Shown here: positions 33,722-42,440 of the stretch, piece after piece | Layout: each line of letters begins with the position of its first letter | Position numbering within the stretch: position 1 is the first letter of the stretch | Assembly: GCA_002360925.1 (NCBI GenBank) | Contig: DERN01000003.1 | Coordinates: 71,175 to 135,174, forward strand | From: Flavobacteriaceae bacterium UBA3339 | Lineage (GTDB): Bacteria > Bacteroidota > Bacteroidia > Flavobacteriales > Flavobacteriaceae | Direction: 5' to 3' | Length of the DNA stretch: 64,000 bases | Program-made: the position numbers and the translations under genes | The notes under the pieces: generated by a model | The model's input: only the letters and a program-made list of their open reading frames with translations | The model's database searches: none | Told to the model about the DNA's origin: nothing

Positions 33722-34945
33722 CTAATATTTTATTGCAATGGCATTGGCTGCTAAAAAACCAGTTGTCCAAGCATTTTGGAAATTAAATCCGCCAGTTATG
33801 GCATCTATATTTAAAATTTCGCCGGTAAAATACAAATTATTGTGCAATTTGCTTTCCATTGTTTTAAAATTCACTTCTTTTAAATCAATTCCGCCAGCAG
33901 TTACAAATTCATCTTTAAAAGTACTTTTTCCGTTTACAACGAATTGTCCGTTTGTCAATTGTTCAGCTAATTTCACTAACTGCTTTTTAGAAACATCAGC
34001 CCAAATCATCGTTTCGGGAATTAATGCTGCTTTTACCAACTGGAACCACAAACGCTGTGTTAAGCCATATTGCGGATATTTAGCAATTGTTTTTTTTGCG
34101 CTTTCTTGTTTATTTTCGATCAATTCTTCTAAAACCTCATCAAACACCAAATCATTCAACCAATTGACTTGTAAAGTAAACTGATAATTCTTATCGAACA
34201 ATTCGCGTGCGCCCCAAGCCGAAAGTCGTAAAATTGCCGGACCGCTCATTCCCCAATGTGTAATCAACAAAGGTCCTGTAGCTTTTAAATGCGAATCTTT
34301 TACTTTAACGGTAACCATTTCGGTCGAAACGCCCATTAAGTCCTGAATTCGCTGATCTTTTATATTGAAAGTAAATAACGACGGGACCGGTTTTACGATG
34401 GAATGATTTACATTTTGAAGTAAATCCCAGATCTTAAGATTGCTTCCTGTTGCCATAACTAAATGATTACATTGAAAAGCATCTTTAGAAGTTTCGAGAG
34501 TCCAACCACCATTTTCTTGTTGAATGGATTGAACAATTGTTTGCGTAATAATCTTGATTCCGAATTTTTTAGCTTCTTCCAAAAAACAATCGATGATGGT
34601 TTGAGAACTATCCGATTCTGGAAAAATTCTTCCGTCTTCTTCGATCTTCAAAACAACATTTCGATCTTCGAACCATTGCATCACATCGCCTGTGCAAAAT
34701 GTATGAAACGGACCTCTTAATTCTTTTTCGCCTCTCGGATAAAACTTCGTTAAAACATTAGGAATAAAACATGCGTGCGTAACATTGCAACGTCCGCCTC
34801 CAGAAATCTTGACTTTATTCAAAACTTCCTTACTTCGTTCTAAAATTGCAATGCGAATATTTGGCGTTTGCTGTGCCAGATTAATAGCTGTAAAAAAACC
34901 TGAAGCTCCGCCGCCCACAACAATTACATCAAAATTATGTACCAT
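33722..34945 (-). CDS. NAD(P)/FAD-dependent oxidoreductase, HI0933/BaiN family
   Basis: A 407-residue flavoprotein with the FAD-binding GGGASGFFTAINLA at residues about 10-23 and the family motif KVKISGGGRCNVTHA. The C-terminal FAD segment is TGEILNIDAITGGFNFQNAWTTG. The closest named relatives are HI0933 and BaiN, but the substrate of this widespread family is not settled. It precedes mvaD by 3 bases, suggesting co-transcription but not a known role in isoprenoid synthesis. Confidence 0.87.
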   Translation of the reverse strand: MVHNFDVIVVGGGASGFFTAINLAQQTPNIRIAILERSKEVLNKVKISGGGRCNVTHACFIPNVLTKFYPRGEKELRGPFHTFCTGDVMQWFEDRNVVLKIEEDGRIFPESDSSQTIIDCFLEEAKKFGIKIITQTIVQSIQQENGGWTLETSKDAFQCNHLVMATGSNLKIWDLLQNVNHSIVKPVPSLFTFNIKDQRIQDLMGVSTEMVTVKVKDSHLKATGPLLITHWGMSGPAILRLSAWGARELFDKNYQFTLQVNWLNDLVFDEVLEELIENKQESAKKTIAKYPQYGLTQRLWFQLVKAALIPETMIWADVSKKQLVKLAEQLTNGQFVVNGKSTFKDEFVTAGGIDLKEVNFKTMESKLHNNLYFTGEILNIDAITGGFNFQNAWTTGFLAANAIAIKY

Positions 34946-35090
34946 TTTGTATCTAAATCCTACAATTTGTAGATTATCGGGAATGTATAAACAGTTTATT
35001 CTTCGTATCTTGGCATTTGGAACGGTTTTGGCTTCAAAAAACCTAGATAAAAAACCTATACAAAGATATTGTTAATCCCTAATTAAATTA

Positions 35091-35612
35091 ATGTATATGA
35101 AAAGAATATTACTACTTTTTTTGCTGTCGTTAACTTTGGTAATGTGTAAACCAAAACAAATTGTTACGGAATCTAAAGAGCATACTTCGGAAAAGCCTGT
35201 TGAAAAACCAGCAGATAAAGTATTCTACACAGAAAATGTTCGGAACGATTTTAGAGCTGTAAGCGAAAATACGCAATATCAGTTTTTAGAAGCTTATAAA
35301 GCAACCGAAAAACAGTACTCTATTTTATTTTTTACACAAGGATTTACTGGAGAGGAAATTACGGTTAAAAATGATGATGGAACTCTTTTTAAAGGAAGTG
35401 TTTTAACTGACAAAAGTACCGGATTAGCTAAAAACATGCGCATTTTAAACACCGAAATTACGAGTATTTATGATAAAACAACTCGAAAAACGATTTACAT
35501 TAATCCTGAAAAAGCACGTAAACACAAATTCGTTTATGTTATGAAAGGAGATTTAAATGACGATAAACCGTATAAAATTACGTTTAGCGATAAATTAAGA
35601 CCAGAGAGATAA
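35091..35612 (+). CDS. Putative lipoprotein, unknown function
   Basis: A 173-residue protein with a lipoprotein signal (MKRILLLFLLSLTLVMC) and then a Lys/Glu-rich linker and a small beta-rich domain of about 110 residues. No family recognised. ATG 35097 (MKRIL) may be the true start rather than 35091. It ends at a perfect bidirectional terminator and is divergent from the flavoprotein gene. Confidence 0.7.
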   Translation: MYMKRILLLFLLSLTLVMCKPKQIVTESKEHTSEKPVEKPADKVFYTENVRNDFRAVSENTQYQFLEAYKATEKQYSILFFTQGFTGEEITVKNDDGTLFKGSVLTDKSTGLAKNMRILNTEITSIYDKTTRKTIYINPEKARKHKFVYVMKGDLNDDKPYKITFSDKLRPER

Positions 35613-35614
35613 AA

Positions 35615-35645
35615 TAAAATCCATCGAAATTTCGATGGATTTTTT
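35615..35645. terminator. Bidirectional terminator
   Basis: The perfect palindrome AAAATCCATCGAAA/TTTCGATGGATTTT lies between the convergent lipoprotein and GYDIA kinase genes. Confidence 0.85.
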
Positions 35646-35646
35646 A

Positions 35647-36552
35647 TTATTCCAAAATCATATCTTTATACGAAACAATGGTTTCGTAACCTTTTTCTTT
35701 AAAATAAGTGATGGGATTTTGATGAGAAGCTACCATTACAAAATCGCCGCCCCAACCGCCAAGACTTTTAACTAATCCGTTAAAATCGGAAAATAATTGT
35801 TCTTGAATAGTTTTAACTTCTAAAACCTTACTTAAATTATTTTCGTATTGTTTAAAGAAGTTAATAAAATCATCTAAATCTGTTATTTCTAGTAATTCAT
35901 CTGTCTTTTTAGAAATTTCTAAAACTTCGTTTGTGAGATTTTTTTGCTTCTTTTTAAAATTAGCAATCGCTTCTTTACTATCGCGTTTCTGATTTAAGTA
36001 AACGAAAAAAATATGTTCCTTAAATAACGGATTAAAAACAACCTGATTTACAACTGGTTTTTCGTTTGTGATTTGGTACGTTACCGGAACATTATTTTGC
36101 GCGCAAGCAATATCGTAACCGCTGCCACCAAACGATTTCTGCAATAATTCAAAAGCGTCGATTTCGAACCATTGTGCAATATTGTTGATTAAAGTTGAAG
36201 AAGTTCCCAATCCCCAATTTCTTGGAAACGTTAATTTGGTTTCTATTACAAATCCATTATGCGCTAAAATAGCAGAATTCATTTTATGAGCTTCATGCAA
36301 AATTGTAATCAGCGTATTTCTAACTTTATCGTTTGATTGATTGGTATTCGAAATAATATCCTGAATCAAAAATTCGTCGTTATACCAAACCAAATTGTCA
36401 GCATCATAACTTTTCCAAGACAAAACTTTAGAATTAATCGGAAAAACATTTAAATACTGACCAAATTTTGTGGGAAGCGCAAAAACCTTTGCTCCTTCTA
36501 AAACATAATATTCGCCTAAAATAAAAAGCTTTCCGTTGCTGTAAAATTCCAT
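35647..36552 (-). CDS. GYDIA family GHMP kinase (candidate phosphomevalonate kinase)
   Basis: A 301-residue GHMP-type kinase. It starts FYSNGKLFILGEYYVLEGAK, has the ATP-binding loop WGLGTSSTLINNIAQW and the family hallmark GGSGYDIACAQ, and ends with LGGWGGDFVMVAS. The mevalonate pathway needs phosphomevalonate kinase, and this kinase lies two bases downstream of HMG-CoA reductase in one operon. I infer that it fills that step; homology to proven phosphomevalonate kinases is not evident from inspection. Confidence 0.82.
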   Translation of the reverse strand: MEFYSNGKLFILGEYYVLEGAKVFALPTKFGQYLNVFPINSKVLSWKSYDADNLVWYNDEFLIQDIISNTNQSNDKVRNTLITILHEAHKMNSAILAHNGFVIETKLTFPRNWGLGTSSTLINNIAQWFEIDAFELLQKSFGGSGYDIACAQNNVPVTYQITNEKPVVNQVVFNPLFKEHIFFVYLNQKRDSKEAIANFKKKQKNLTNEVLEISKKTDELLEITDLDDFINFFKQYENNLSKVLEVKTIQEQLFSDFNGLVKSLGGWGGDFVMVASHQNPITYFKEKGYETIVSYKDMILE

Positions 36553-36554
36553 TT

Positions 36555-37871
36555 TTATTTACGTAATTTTTCTACAAAATCTATAACCGCATTATGCGAA
36601 ATCGTTTTATCTTCAAAATGCTTCAAAACCGCTAAACGTTCATTTTGTGTAGCTTGTAACTGATTTAGAATATTCATCAAATGCATTTTCATATGTCCTT
36701 TTTGAATTCCGGTTGTCGTAAGCGATTTTACCGCTGCAAAATTTTGAGCCAAACCAGCAACCGCAATAATTTCCATTAATTCGTTAGCATTTGGATTTTC
36801 TAAAAGTTCTAATGCAAATTTCACAATCGGATGTAAATTCGTTAATCCGCCTACAGTTCCTAATGCCAATGGTAAATCCATCCAAAAACGAAACGCTCCG
36901 TTTACAATTTCAGCATGCGAAAGTGATGAATATTTTCCGCTTTTTGCTGCAAAAGCATGTACTCCGGCTTCAATCGCTCTAAAATCATTTCCTGTTGCCA
37001 AAACCACAGCATCTACTCCATTCATGATTCCTTTATTATGTGTTACAGCGCGATAGGTTTCGATTTCAGCAATTTGAACCGCTTGAACAAATCGCTCAGC
37101 AAATTCCTGCGGATTTTCGATTTCCTTCGAAGCCAAATCTTCGACTTTACACGAAACCTCGGCACGAACTAAACAATTCGGAACGTAATTTGAAAGAATA
37201 GACATAATAACTTGCAAAGAATCTTTTTCGGATTGAGAAAACGCTTCAAACTCTGTCGATTCTTCTCGCAACACATTTGCAAACTCTTCTAAACATGAAT
37301 TAATAAAGTTTGCGCCCATGCTGTCTTTTGTATCGAATGTTGCGTGCAGCTGAAAGTAATTTTCTAATTCATTAGTTTTATCAACCAATTCTATAGCTAA
37401 AATTCCACCACCTCGCTTTTCCATATTCTTGGTTATTTCCGAAGTTCTTGCTTTAAAAACAGATTGCATCTGTTCAATAAATTGTTCTAATTTTTGTTTA
37501 GAACCTTGAAACATAAAATGTACATTTCCTATTTTCTCAGTCGACAAAACTGTCGCCTTAAAACCACCTCGCTTTGCCCAAAACTTTGCTGCATTAGAAG
37601 CAGCTGCAACTACCGAACTTTCTTCTATTACCATAGGAACAGCATAAACTTTATTGTTTATGACGAAATTTGGCGCAATTCCTAAAGGAAGATAAAAATT
37701 TGTAATGGTGTTTTCTATGAACTCATCATGCAGTTTTTGCAATTTTTCATCGTTATTCCAATACGATTTCAGTAATTGCACAATAGTTTGATCGTTATTA
37801 AAATAATTCGTTACCAACCAATCTATTTTTTGTTCTTTTGAAAGTTTCGAAAAACCATTAACAATATTCAT
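36555..37871 (-). CDS. mvaA: Hydroxymethylglutaryl-CoA reductase, class II type
   Basis: A 438-residue enzyme that reduces HMG-CoA to mevalonate. The catalytic set can be placed: Glu in ENTITNFYLPLG, Lys in THNKGIMNGVDAV, Asp in ATGNDFRAIEA and His in QKGHMKMHL. The dimer motif is MVIEESSVVAAAS. The layout is that of bacterial class II (MvaA) enzymes. Class II enzymes are often called degradative, but next to mevalonate-using kinases it must be biosynthetic here. It has its own -7 promoter box 20 bases upstream. Confidence 0.92.
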   Translation of the reverse strand: MNIVNGFSKLSKEQKIDWLVTNYFNNDQTIVQLLKSYWNNDEKLQKLHDEFIENTITNFYLPLGIAPNFVINNKVYAVPMVIEESSVVAAASNAAKFWAKRGGFKATVLSTEKIGNVHFMFQGSKQKLEQFIEQMQSVFKARTSEITKNMEKRGGGILAIELVDKTNELENYFQLHATFDTKDSMGANFINSCLEEFANVLREESTEFEAFSQSEKDSLQVIMSILSNYVPNCLVRAEVSCKVEDLASKEIENPQEFAERFVQAVQIAEIETYRAVTHNKGIMNGVDAVVLATGNDFRAIEAGVHAFAAKSGKYSSLSHAEIVNGAFRFWMDLPLALGTVGGLTNLHPIVKFALELLENPNANELMEIIAVAGLAQNFAAVKSLTTTGIQKGHMKMHLMNILNQLQATQNERLAVLKHFEDKTISHNAVIDFVEKLRK

Positions 37872-37890
37872 GTCTACTTTTTAATTTTTA

Positions 37891-37898
37891 CAAAGATA
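37891..37898 (-). promoter_or_regulatory. -7 promoter element (TATCTTTG) of mvaA-GYDIA kinase operon
   Basis: A perfect TAnnTTTG on the minus strand, 20 bases before the HMG-CoA reductase start codon. Confidence 0.45.
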
Positions 37899-38017
37899 AA
37901 GGTTTTAGTTATAGATTTTGAATTCTAGGCTTGGGCTTTTCTTTCAACATATTTTTGCATTCTTTTAAATTTGAATTATAAAAAACAGTATTTTTATTTC
38001 GAAAAGCAATTTATTTA

Positions 38018-38476
38018 ATGTCAAAAGTTATGAGAAAGTCTGTAATTCCCTTTTTATTCGTTTCGCTATTCCTGAATTCTTGTCAGAACGAATTAGATAA
38101 AGCTGATTGGCTTATCGGAAATTGGAAAAACGCTTCTAAAGAAGGTGTTTTTACTGAAAAATGGGAGAAAAAAGACAGTAAATCTCTTTTAGGAAATTCT
38201 TATTTTGTTGTAGAAAATGATACTGTCTTTTCTGAACAAACAACTCTTGTTCAAAAAGACAAAGAAGTATTTCTTGTTGTAAAGATTACTTCAGATCCGG
38301 AAGATAAAGCAACGGAATTTAAATTGACTTCGAGTACCGAAAATCAATTGGTTTTTGAAAACCCTGTTCACGATTTCCCTAAAAAAATTGTTTATAATTT
38401 AATTACGAAAGATTCTATTTTTGCCGAAATAAGCGGCAACGGAAAAGCACAAGGTTTTCCTATGAAAAGAGACTAA
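38018..38476 (+). CDS. DUF6265 family lipoprotein
   Basis: A 152-residue protein with a lipoprotein signal (MRKSVIPFLFVSLFLNSC; ATG at 38030 may be the true start). It is followed by ADWLIGNWKN, VFTEKWEKKD and NPVHDFPKKIVY, which are typical of DUF6265 beta-barrel-like domains. The role is unknown. A -7-like element (TATTTTTG) lies at 37950-37957. It precedes the DPP IV gene by 82 bases on the same strand. Confidence 0.72.
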   Translation: MSKVMRKSVIPFLFVSLFLNSCQNELDKADWLIGNWKNASKEGVFTEKWEKKDSKSLLGNSYFVVENDTVFSEQTTLVQKDKEVFLVVKITSDPEDKATEFKLTSSTENQLVFENPVHDFPKKIVYNLITKDSIFAEISGNGKAQGFPMKRD

Positions 38477-38558
38477 TTTATAATTTCATTTTCTAAGAAA
38501 ATTAAAAACTTCCAAATCAAAAAAAAAGAAGTAATTTGCTGGTTTAATTTTTTACTCC

Positions 38559-40736
38559 ATGAAAATGAAAAATATTTTCTTGTTGGCTGGATTGGCTTTT
38601 ACATCTGTTTCGACTTTACAAGCACAACAAAAAATTGAAGTTTCAACAATTTGGGATGGAACTTTTAGAACCAACCAACTAAACGCTTTAAATACTTTAC
38701 ATACTAAAAATCAATACAGCGTTTTAGATTTCAATCAACAAAAACGCACTTTCACGATCGATGCTTACGATTTTACGTCCTTAGAAAAAGTTCAAACGTT
38801 ATTTAATAGTGAGCATTTTCCTGAAATAATTCAAATTTCCGACTACCAAATCAATAAAACCGACGATAAAATCTTAATAGCTACTAATTACAATGCTATT
38901 TACCGCCATTCGTTTACTTCGATTTATTATTTGTACGACATTAAATCGAAAACCTTAACTAAAATCAGCGATAATGCCATTCAAGAACCTTTGTTGAATA
39001 AAGAAGGATCGAAAATTGCTTACGCTTTTGAAAATAATTTGTACGTTTTTGATGTTCAGTCTAAAAAAACAACTCAGATTACCAATGACGGAAAGAAAAA
39101 TTCGATCATAAACGGAATTACCGATTGGGTTTACGAAGAGGAATTTGCTTTTGTTCGTGCTTTTGATTGGAATGCAAACGGAACCCAATTGGCTTTTATT
39201 AAATTTAACGAAACCGATGTTCCTGTTTTTTCGATGGATGTTTATGGAAACAAATTATATCCGCAACAACAAGTTTTTAAATATCCGAAAGCGGGCGAAA
39301 ATAACGCTAAAGTGAGTTTACATTTGTACGATGTTTCAAAATCGACCACTAAAAATGTATCGTTAGATGCTAATAAAGATTACTACATTCCGCGCATTAA
39401 ATTCACGAATAATGCCAATGTTTTAAGTGTACAAACATTAAATCGTCATCAAAACCAATTGAATTTATTATTCGTTGATGCTTCGACCGGAAAATACACA
39501 ACTATTTTAAAAGAAACCGATAAAGCGTATGTAGATGTGACCGATAATTTAACTTTTTTAGACGACAATAGTTTTATTTGGACAAGCGAAAAAGACGGAT
39601 ACAATCATATTTATCATTACAATAACGACGGAAGTTTAAAAAATAAAGTTACCAGCGGAAATTGGGAAGTAACCAACTATTACGGTTACAACAAAACGAA
39701 CGAAACAATTTACTATCAATCGGTTGAAAAAGGTTCTACAAAACGCGATGTATATAGTATTCGTTTAAATGGAAAAGACAAAAAACAACTTTCGTCAGTA
39801 AGCGGAACCAATAATGCTACTTTTAGTCCCGATTTTAAGTATTTCATCAACAATCATTCGTCTGCCACAAAAGCACCTTCTTACACGTTGATTGAAACTG
39901 CTTCTGGTAAAAAAGCAAAAGAAATTTTAAACAACAACGATTTAGAAAATAAGTTAAAGAAATACGATCTTCCTACAAAAGAGTTTAGAATATTTAAAAA
40001 CGAAGTAGGTAATAATTTAAACGGATACATCATTAAACCAAAAGATTTTAATCCGGCTAAGAAATATCCGGTTTTAATGTATCAATATTCGGGTCCGGGA
40101 TCGCAGCAAGTTACTGATAAATGGTTCGATTCTAACGATTATTGGCATTTTCTATTAGCACAAAAAGGATATATTGTAGTTTGTGTAGACGGACGCGGAA
40201 CTGGTTTTAAAGGAGCCGATTTTAAGAAAGTAACTCAGAAAGAATTAGGAAAATTCGAAGTACAAGATCAAATTTTTGTTGCGAAACAATTAGCGAAAGA
40301 ATCTTATGTTCATGCAGAAAGAATTGGAATTTGGGGATGGAGTTTCGGCGGATTTATGTCGAGCAATGCTCTATTCCAAGCGAACGACGTTTTTAAAACT
40401 GCCATTGCGGTTGCTCCAGTAACTTCGTGGCGTTTTTACGATACCGTTTACACCGAACGTTTTATGACAACTCCGCAAGAAAACGCTTCGGGTTACGACA
40501 ACAACTCGCCTATTACACACGCTCATAAATTAAAAGGAAACTTTTTATTGATTCACGGAACTGCCGATGACAATGTTCACGTCCAAAATGCAATGGTTTT
40601 AATCAACAAATTAGTCAGCCTGAATAAAGATTTTGATTGGTTAATTTATCCCGATAAAAATCACGGAATCTATGGTGGAAAAACGCGCGAGCAGCTATAT
40701 ACCAAAATGACAAACTACATTTTAGAAAAGCTGTAA
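38559..40736 (+). CDS. Dipeptidyl peptidase IV-like S9 peptidase
   Basis: A 725-residue exported serine peptidase. Signal peptide at the start (MKNIFLLAGLAFTSVSTLQAQ), then the DPPIV_N beta-propeller (residues about 90-450) with WVYEEEF, the Glu pair that anchors a substrate N-terminus. The S9 hydrolase domain carries the nucleophile in GIWGWSFGGFMS, Asp in IHGTADDNVH and His in DKNHGIYGG. It releases N-terminal X-Pro/X-Ala dipeptides in the periplasm. Four peptide transporter genes follow on the same strand, so released di- and tripeptides could be imported directly. Confidence 0.93.
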   Translation: MKMKNIFLLAGLAFTSVSTLQAQQKIEVSTIWDGTFRTNQLNALNTLHTKNQYSVLDFNQQKRTFTIDAYDFTSLEKVQTLFNSEHFPEIIQISDYQINKTDDKILIATNYNAIYRHSFTSIYYLYDIKSKTLTKISDNAIQEPLLNKEGSKIAYAFENNLYVFDVQSKKTTQITNDGKKNSIINGITDWVYEEEFAFVRAFDWNANGTQLAFIKFNETDVPVFSMDVYGNKLYPQQQVFKYPKAGENNAKVSLHLYDVSKSTTKNVSLDANKDYYIPRIKFTNNANVLSVQTLNRHQNQLNLLFVDASTGKYTTILKETDKAYVDVTDNLTFLDDNSFIWTSEKDGYNHIYHYNNDGSLKNKVTSGNWEVTNYYGYNKTNETIYYQSVEKGSTKRDVYSIRLNGKDKKQLSSVSGTNNATFSPDFKYFINNHSSATKAPSYTLIETASGKKAKEILNNNDLENKLKKYDLPTKEFRIFKNEVGNNLNGYIIKPKDFNPAKKYPVLMYQYSGPGSQQVTDKWFDSNDYWHFLLAQKGYIVVCVDGRGTGFKGADFKKVTQKELGKFEVQDQIFVAKQLAKESYVHAERIGIWGWSFGGFMSSNALFQANDVFKTAIAVAPVTSWRFYDTVYTERFMTTPQENASGYDNNSPITHAHKLKGNFLLIHGTADDNVHVQNAMVLINKLVSLNKDFDWLIYPDKNHGIYGGKTREQLYTKMTNYILEKL

Positions 40737-40793
40737 AGCATAAAAACAAACGTGTTTAAAACAAGTTTTAACGTTACACTGAATTTATTTTTA

Positions 40794-40801
40794 TATTTTT
40801 G
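40794..40801 (+). promoter_or_regulatory. -7 promoter element (TATTTTTG) of first POT gene
   Basis: A perfect TAnnTTTG, 54 bases before the start codon of the first peptide transporter gene; no clear -33 TTG is seen. Confidence 0.4.
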
Positions 40802-40855
40802 GTACCGATAAATTGTTAATACGAACTTAAAAAAGGATTAAACATACCTTAAAAT

Positions 40856-42343
40856 ATGACAACAGAAGAACAACAATTAGAAGCTATTCATAATTTTGAA
40901 GGAAAATATCCAAAACAACTATGGTATTTGTTTTTGGTAGAAATGTGGGAACGTTTTTGTTTTTACGGAATGCGTGGTGTATTAGCCATTTTTATGGTGG
41001 ATATGCTTTTATTATCCGATAAAGATGCAAACTTAAAATACGGTGCTATTCAGGCTTTTGTATACGCCTTTACATTTATTGGTGGAGTTTTTGCCGATAA
41101 GATCCTAGGCTTCAAAAAATCATTATTATTCGGGGGAATCGTAATGATCTTAGGAAATTTCTTAATCGGTTTAGATCCAGAACATTTCTTTTACTACGGA
41201 ATTACCTTATCGATTATCGGAACAGGCTTCTTTAAACCAAACATTTCATCGATGGTAGGTGAATTATATCGCGAAGGAGATTCAAGACGCGATGCCGGTT
41301 TTAGTTTATTCTATTCGGGAATTAATATTGGTGCTTTATTAGGTGGTGCTTTGTGCGTTTATTTAGGTAAATTTCACGGATGGAACTTAGCTTTCTTCGC
41401 AGCAGCAGCTGTAATGGTTATTGGTGTTATTATTTTCTTAGTTACTAAAAAATCATTGGGACCGATTGGAAATTCGCCTTTGTTACATTTAGATACTAAA
41501 AAGAGAAATATTCGCGAAATTGCGGTGTATGTAGGAGCTGCTTTATGTATTCCGGTTATCCACGCAATGATTGAAAATACTGACTATACCGATTATTTCA
41601 TGTATGCAATTGGTCCAGTAGCTTTAATTTATTTTTTCTTTGAATTATCAAGACAAGAATCAAGTAAGGTTAAAAAGAAATTAATTGCTGCATTGTTATT
41701 CATTTCGTTCTCGATCATTTTCTTTGCTTTCTTCGAACAAAGTGGTGGTTCACTTTCTTTATTCGCTAAAGGAAATTTAGACAACAATTTATTATTCTTC
41801 ACGATTGACCCTAATATTGTAAACAACGTTTCTAATGCCTTTTTTGTAATCCTTTTTGCTCCTATTTTAGGATTAATTTGGGTAGCTCTAAGTAAGAAAA
41901 AATTAGAACCAAATACAGTTATTAAATTTGGTTTAGGATTCTTATTTCTTGCTGGATCGTTCTTTATCTTATATTCGACTAAGTTTTTTGCAGGTCCGGA
42001 CGGAATTACTTCGTTAAACATCTTTACTTCGGCTTATTTAATCATGACTTTCGGAGAATTATGTTTGTCACCAATTGGTTTATCAATTATCACAAAATTA
42101 TCGCCAAACAGATTGGTAGGTATGATGATGGGATTATGGTTTTTAGCTTCGGCTTATGGTCAATATGTAGCAGGATTATTAGGTGCTAATATGGCGTCTC
42201 CAAACGAAAACGCTACAAACCTTGAAAAATTAAATTTATATACCGACGGTTATTATCAATTAGCAATTTATGCTTTAATTGCAGGTGTCGTTCTTATTGT
42301 TATTTCGCCAATTATTAGAAAATTAATGCAGGAAGTGAAATAA
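40856..42343 (+). CDS. POT family peptide transporter (paralogue 1)
   Basis: A 495-residue major facilitator protein of the proton-dependent oligopeptide transporter family. The POT signature ExxER in VEMWERFCFYGMR (helix 1) and the GTGFFKPNISSMVGELY region (helix 4-5, POT family motif) are present. About 12 helices with no long loops. It likely imports di- and tripeptides with protons. It is separated from the next paralogue by a terminator, unlike paralogues 2-4, which are closely spaced. Confidence 0.9.
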   Translation: MTTEEQQLEAIHNFEGKYPKQLWYLFLVEMWERFCFYGMRGVLAIFMVDMLLLSDKDANLKYGAIQAFVYAFTFIGGVFADKILGFKKSLLFGGIVMILGNFLIGLDPEHFFYYGITLSIIGTGFFKPNISSMVGELYREGDSRRDAGFSLFYSGINIGALLGGALCVYLGKFHGWNLAFFAAAAVMVIGVIIFLVTKKSLGPIGNSPLLHLDTKKRNIREIAVYVGAALCIPVIHAMIENTDYTDYFMYAIGPVALIYFFFELSRQESSKVKKKLIAALLFISFSIIFFAFFEQSGGSLSLFAKGNLDNNLLFFTIDPNIVNNVSNAFFVILFAPILGLIWVALSKKKLEPNTVIKFGLGFLFLAGSFFILYSTKFFAGPDGITSLNIFTSAYLIMTFGELCLSPIGLSIITKLSPNRLVGMMMGLWFLASAYGQYVAGLLGANMASPNENATNLEKLNLYTDGYYQLAIYALIAGVVLIVISPIIRKLMQEVK

Positions 42344-42361
42344 ACTTCCGTATAAAAAACT

Positions 42362-42388
42362 AAAAACAGTCTTCGGACTGTTTTTTTA
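42362..42388 (+). terminator. Terminator after first POT gene
   Basis: The hairpin AACAGTC-TTCG-GACTGTT with seven T's; the stable TTCG tetraloop is complete. Confidence 0.85.
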
Positions 42389-42440
42389 TTCCCAAATTTC
42401 AAATTTATTTATGTAATTTGTGCCCTTTAATCTTACACAG

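Noticed and set aside
41629..42021. 130-codon minus-strand frame in a POT gene (and similar ones at 45000 and 46807)
   Set aside because: Long antisense frames arise from the codon bias of hydrophobic transporter genes; no start signals or independent support.
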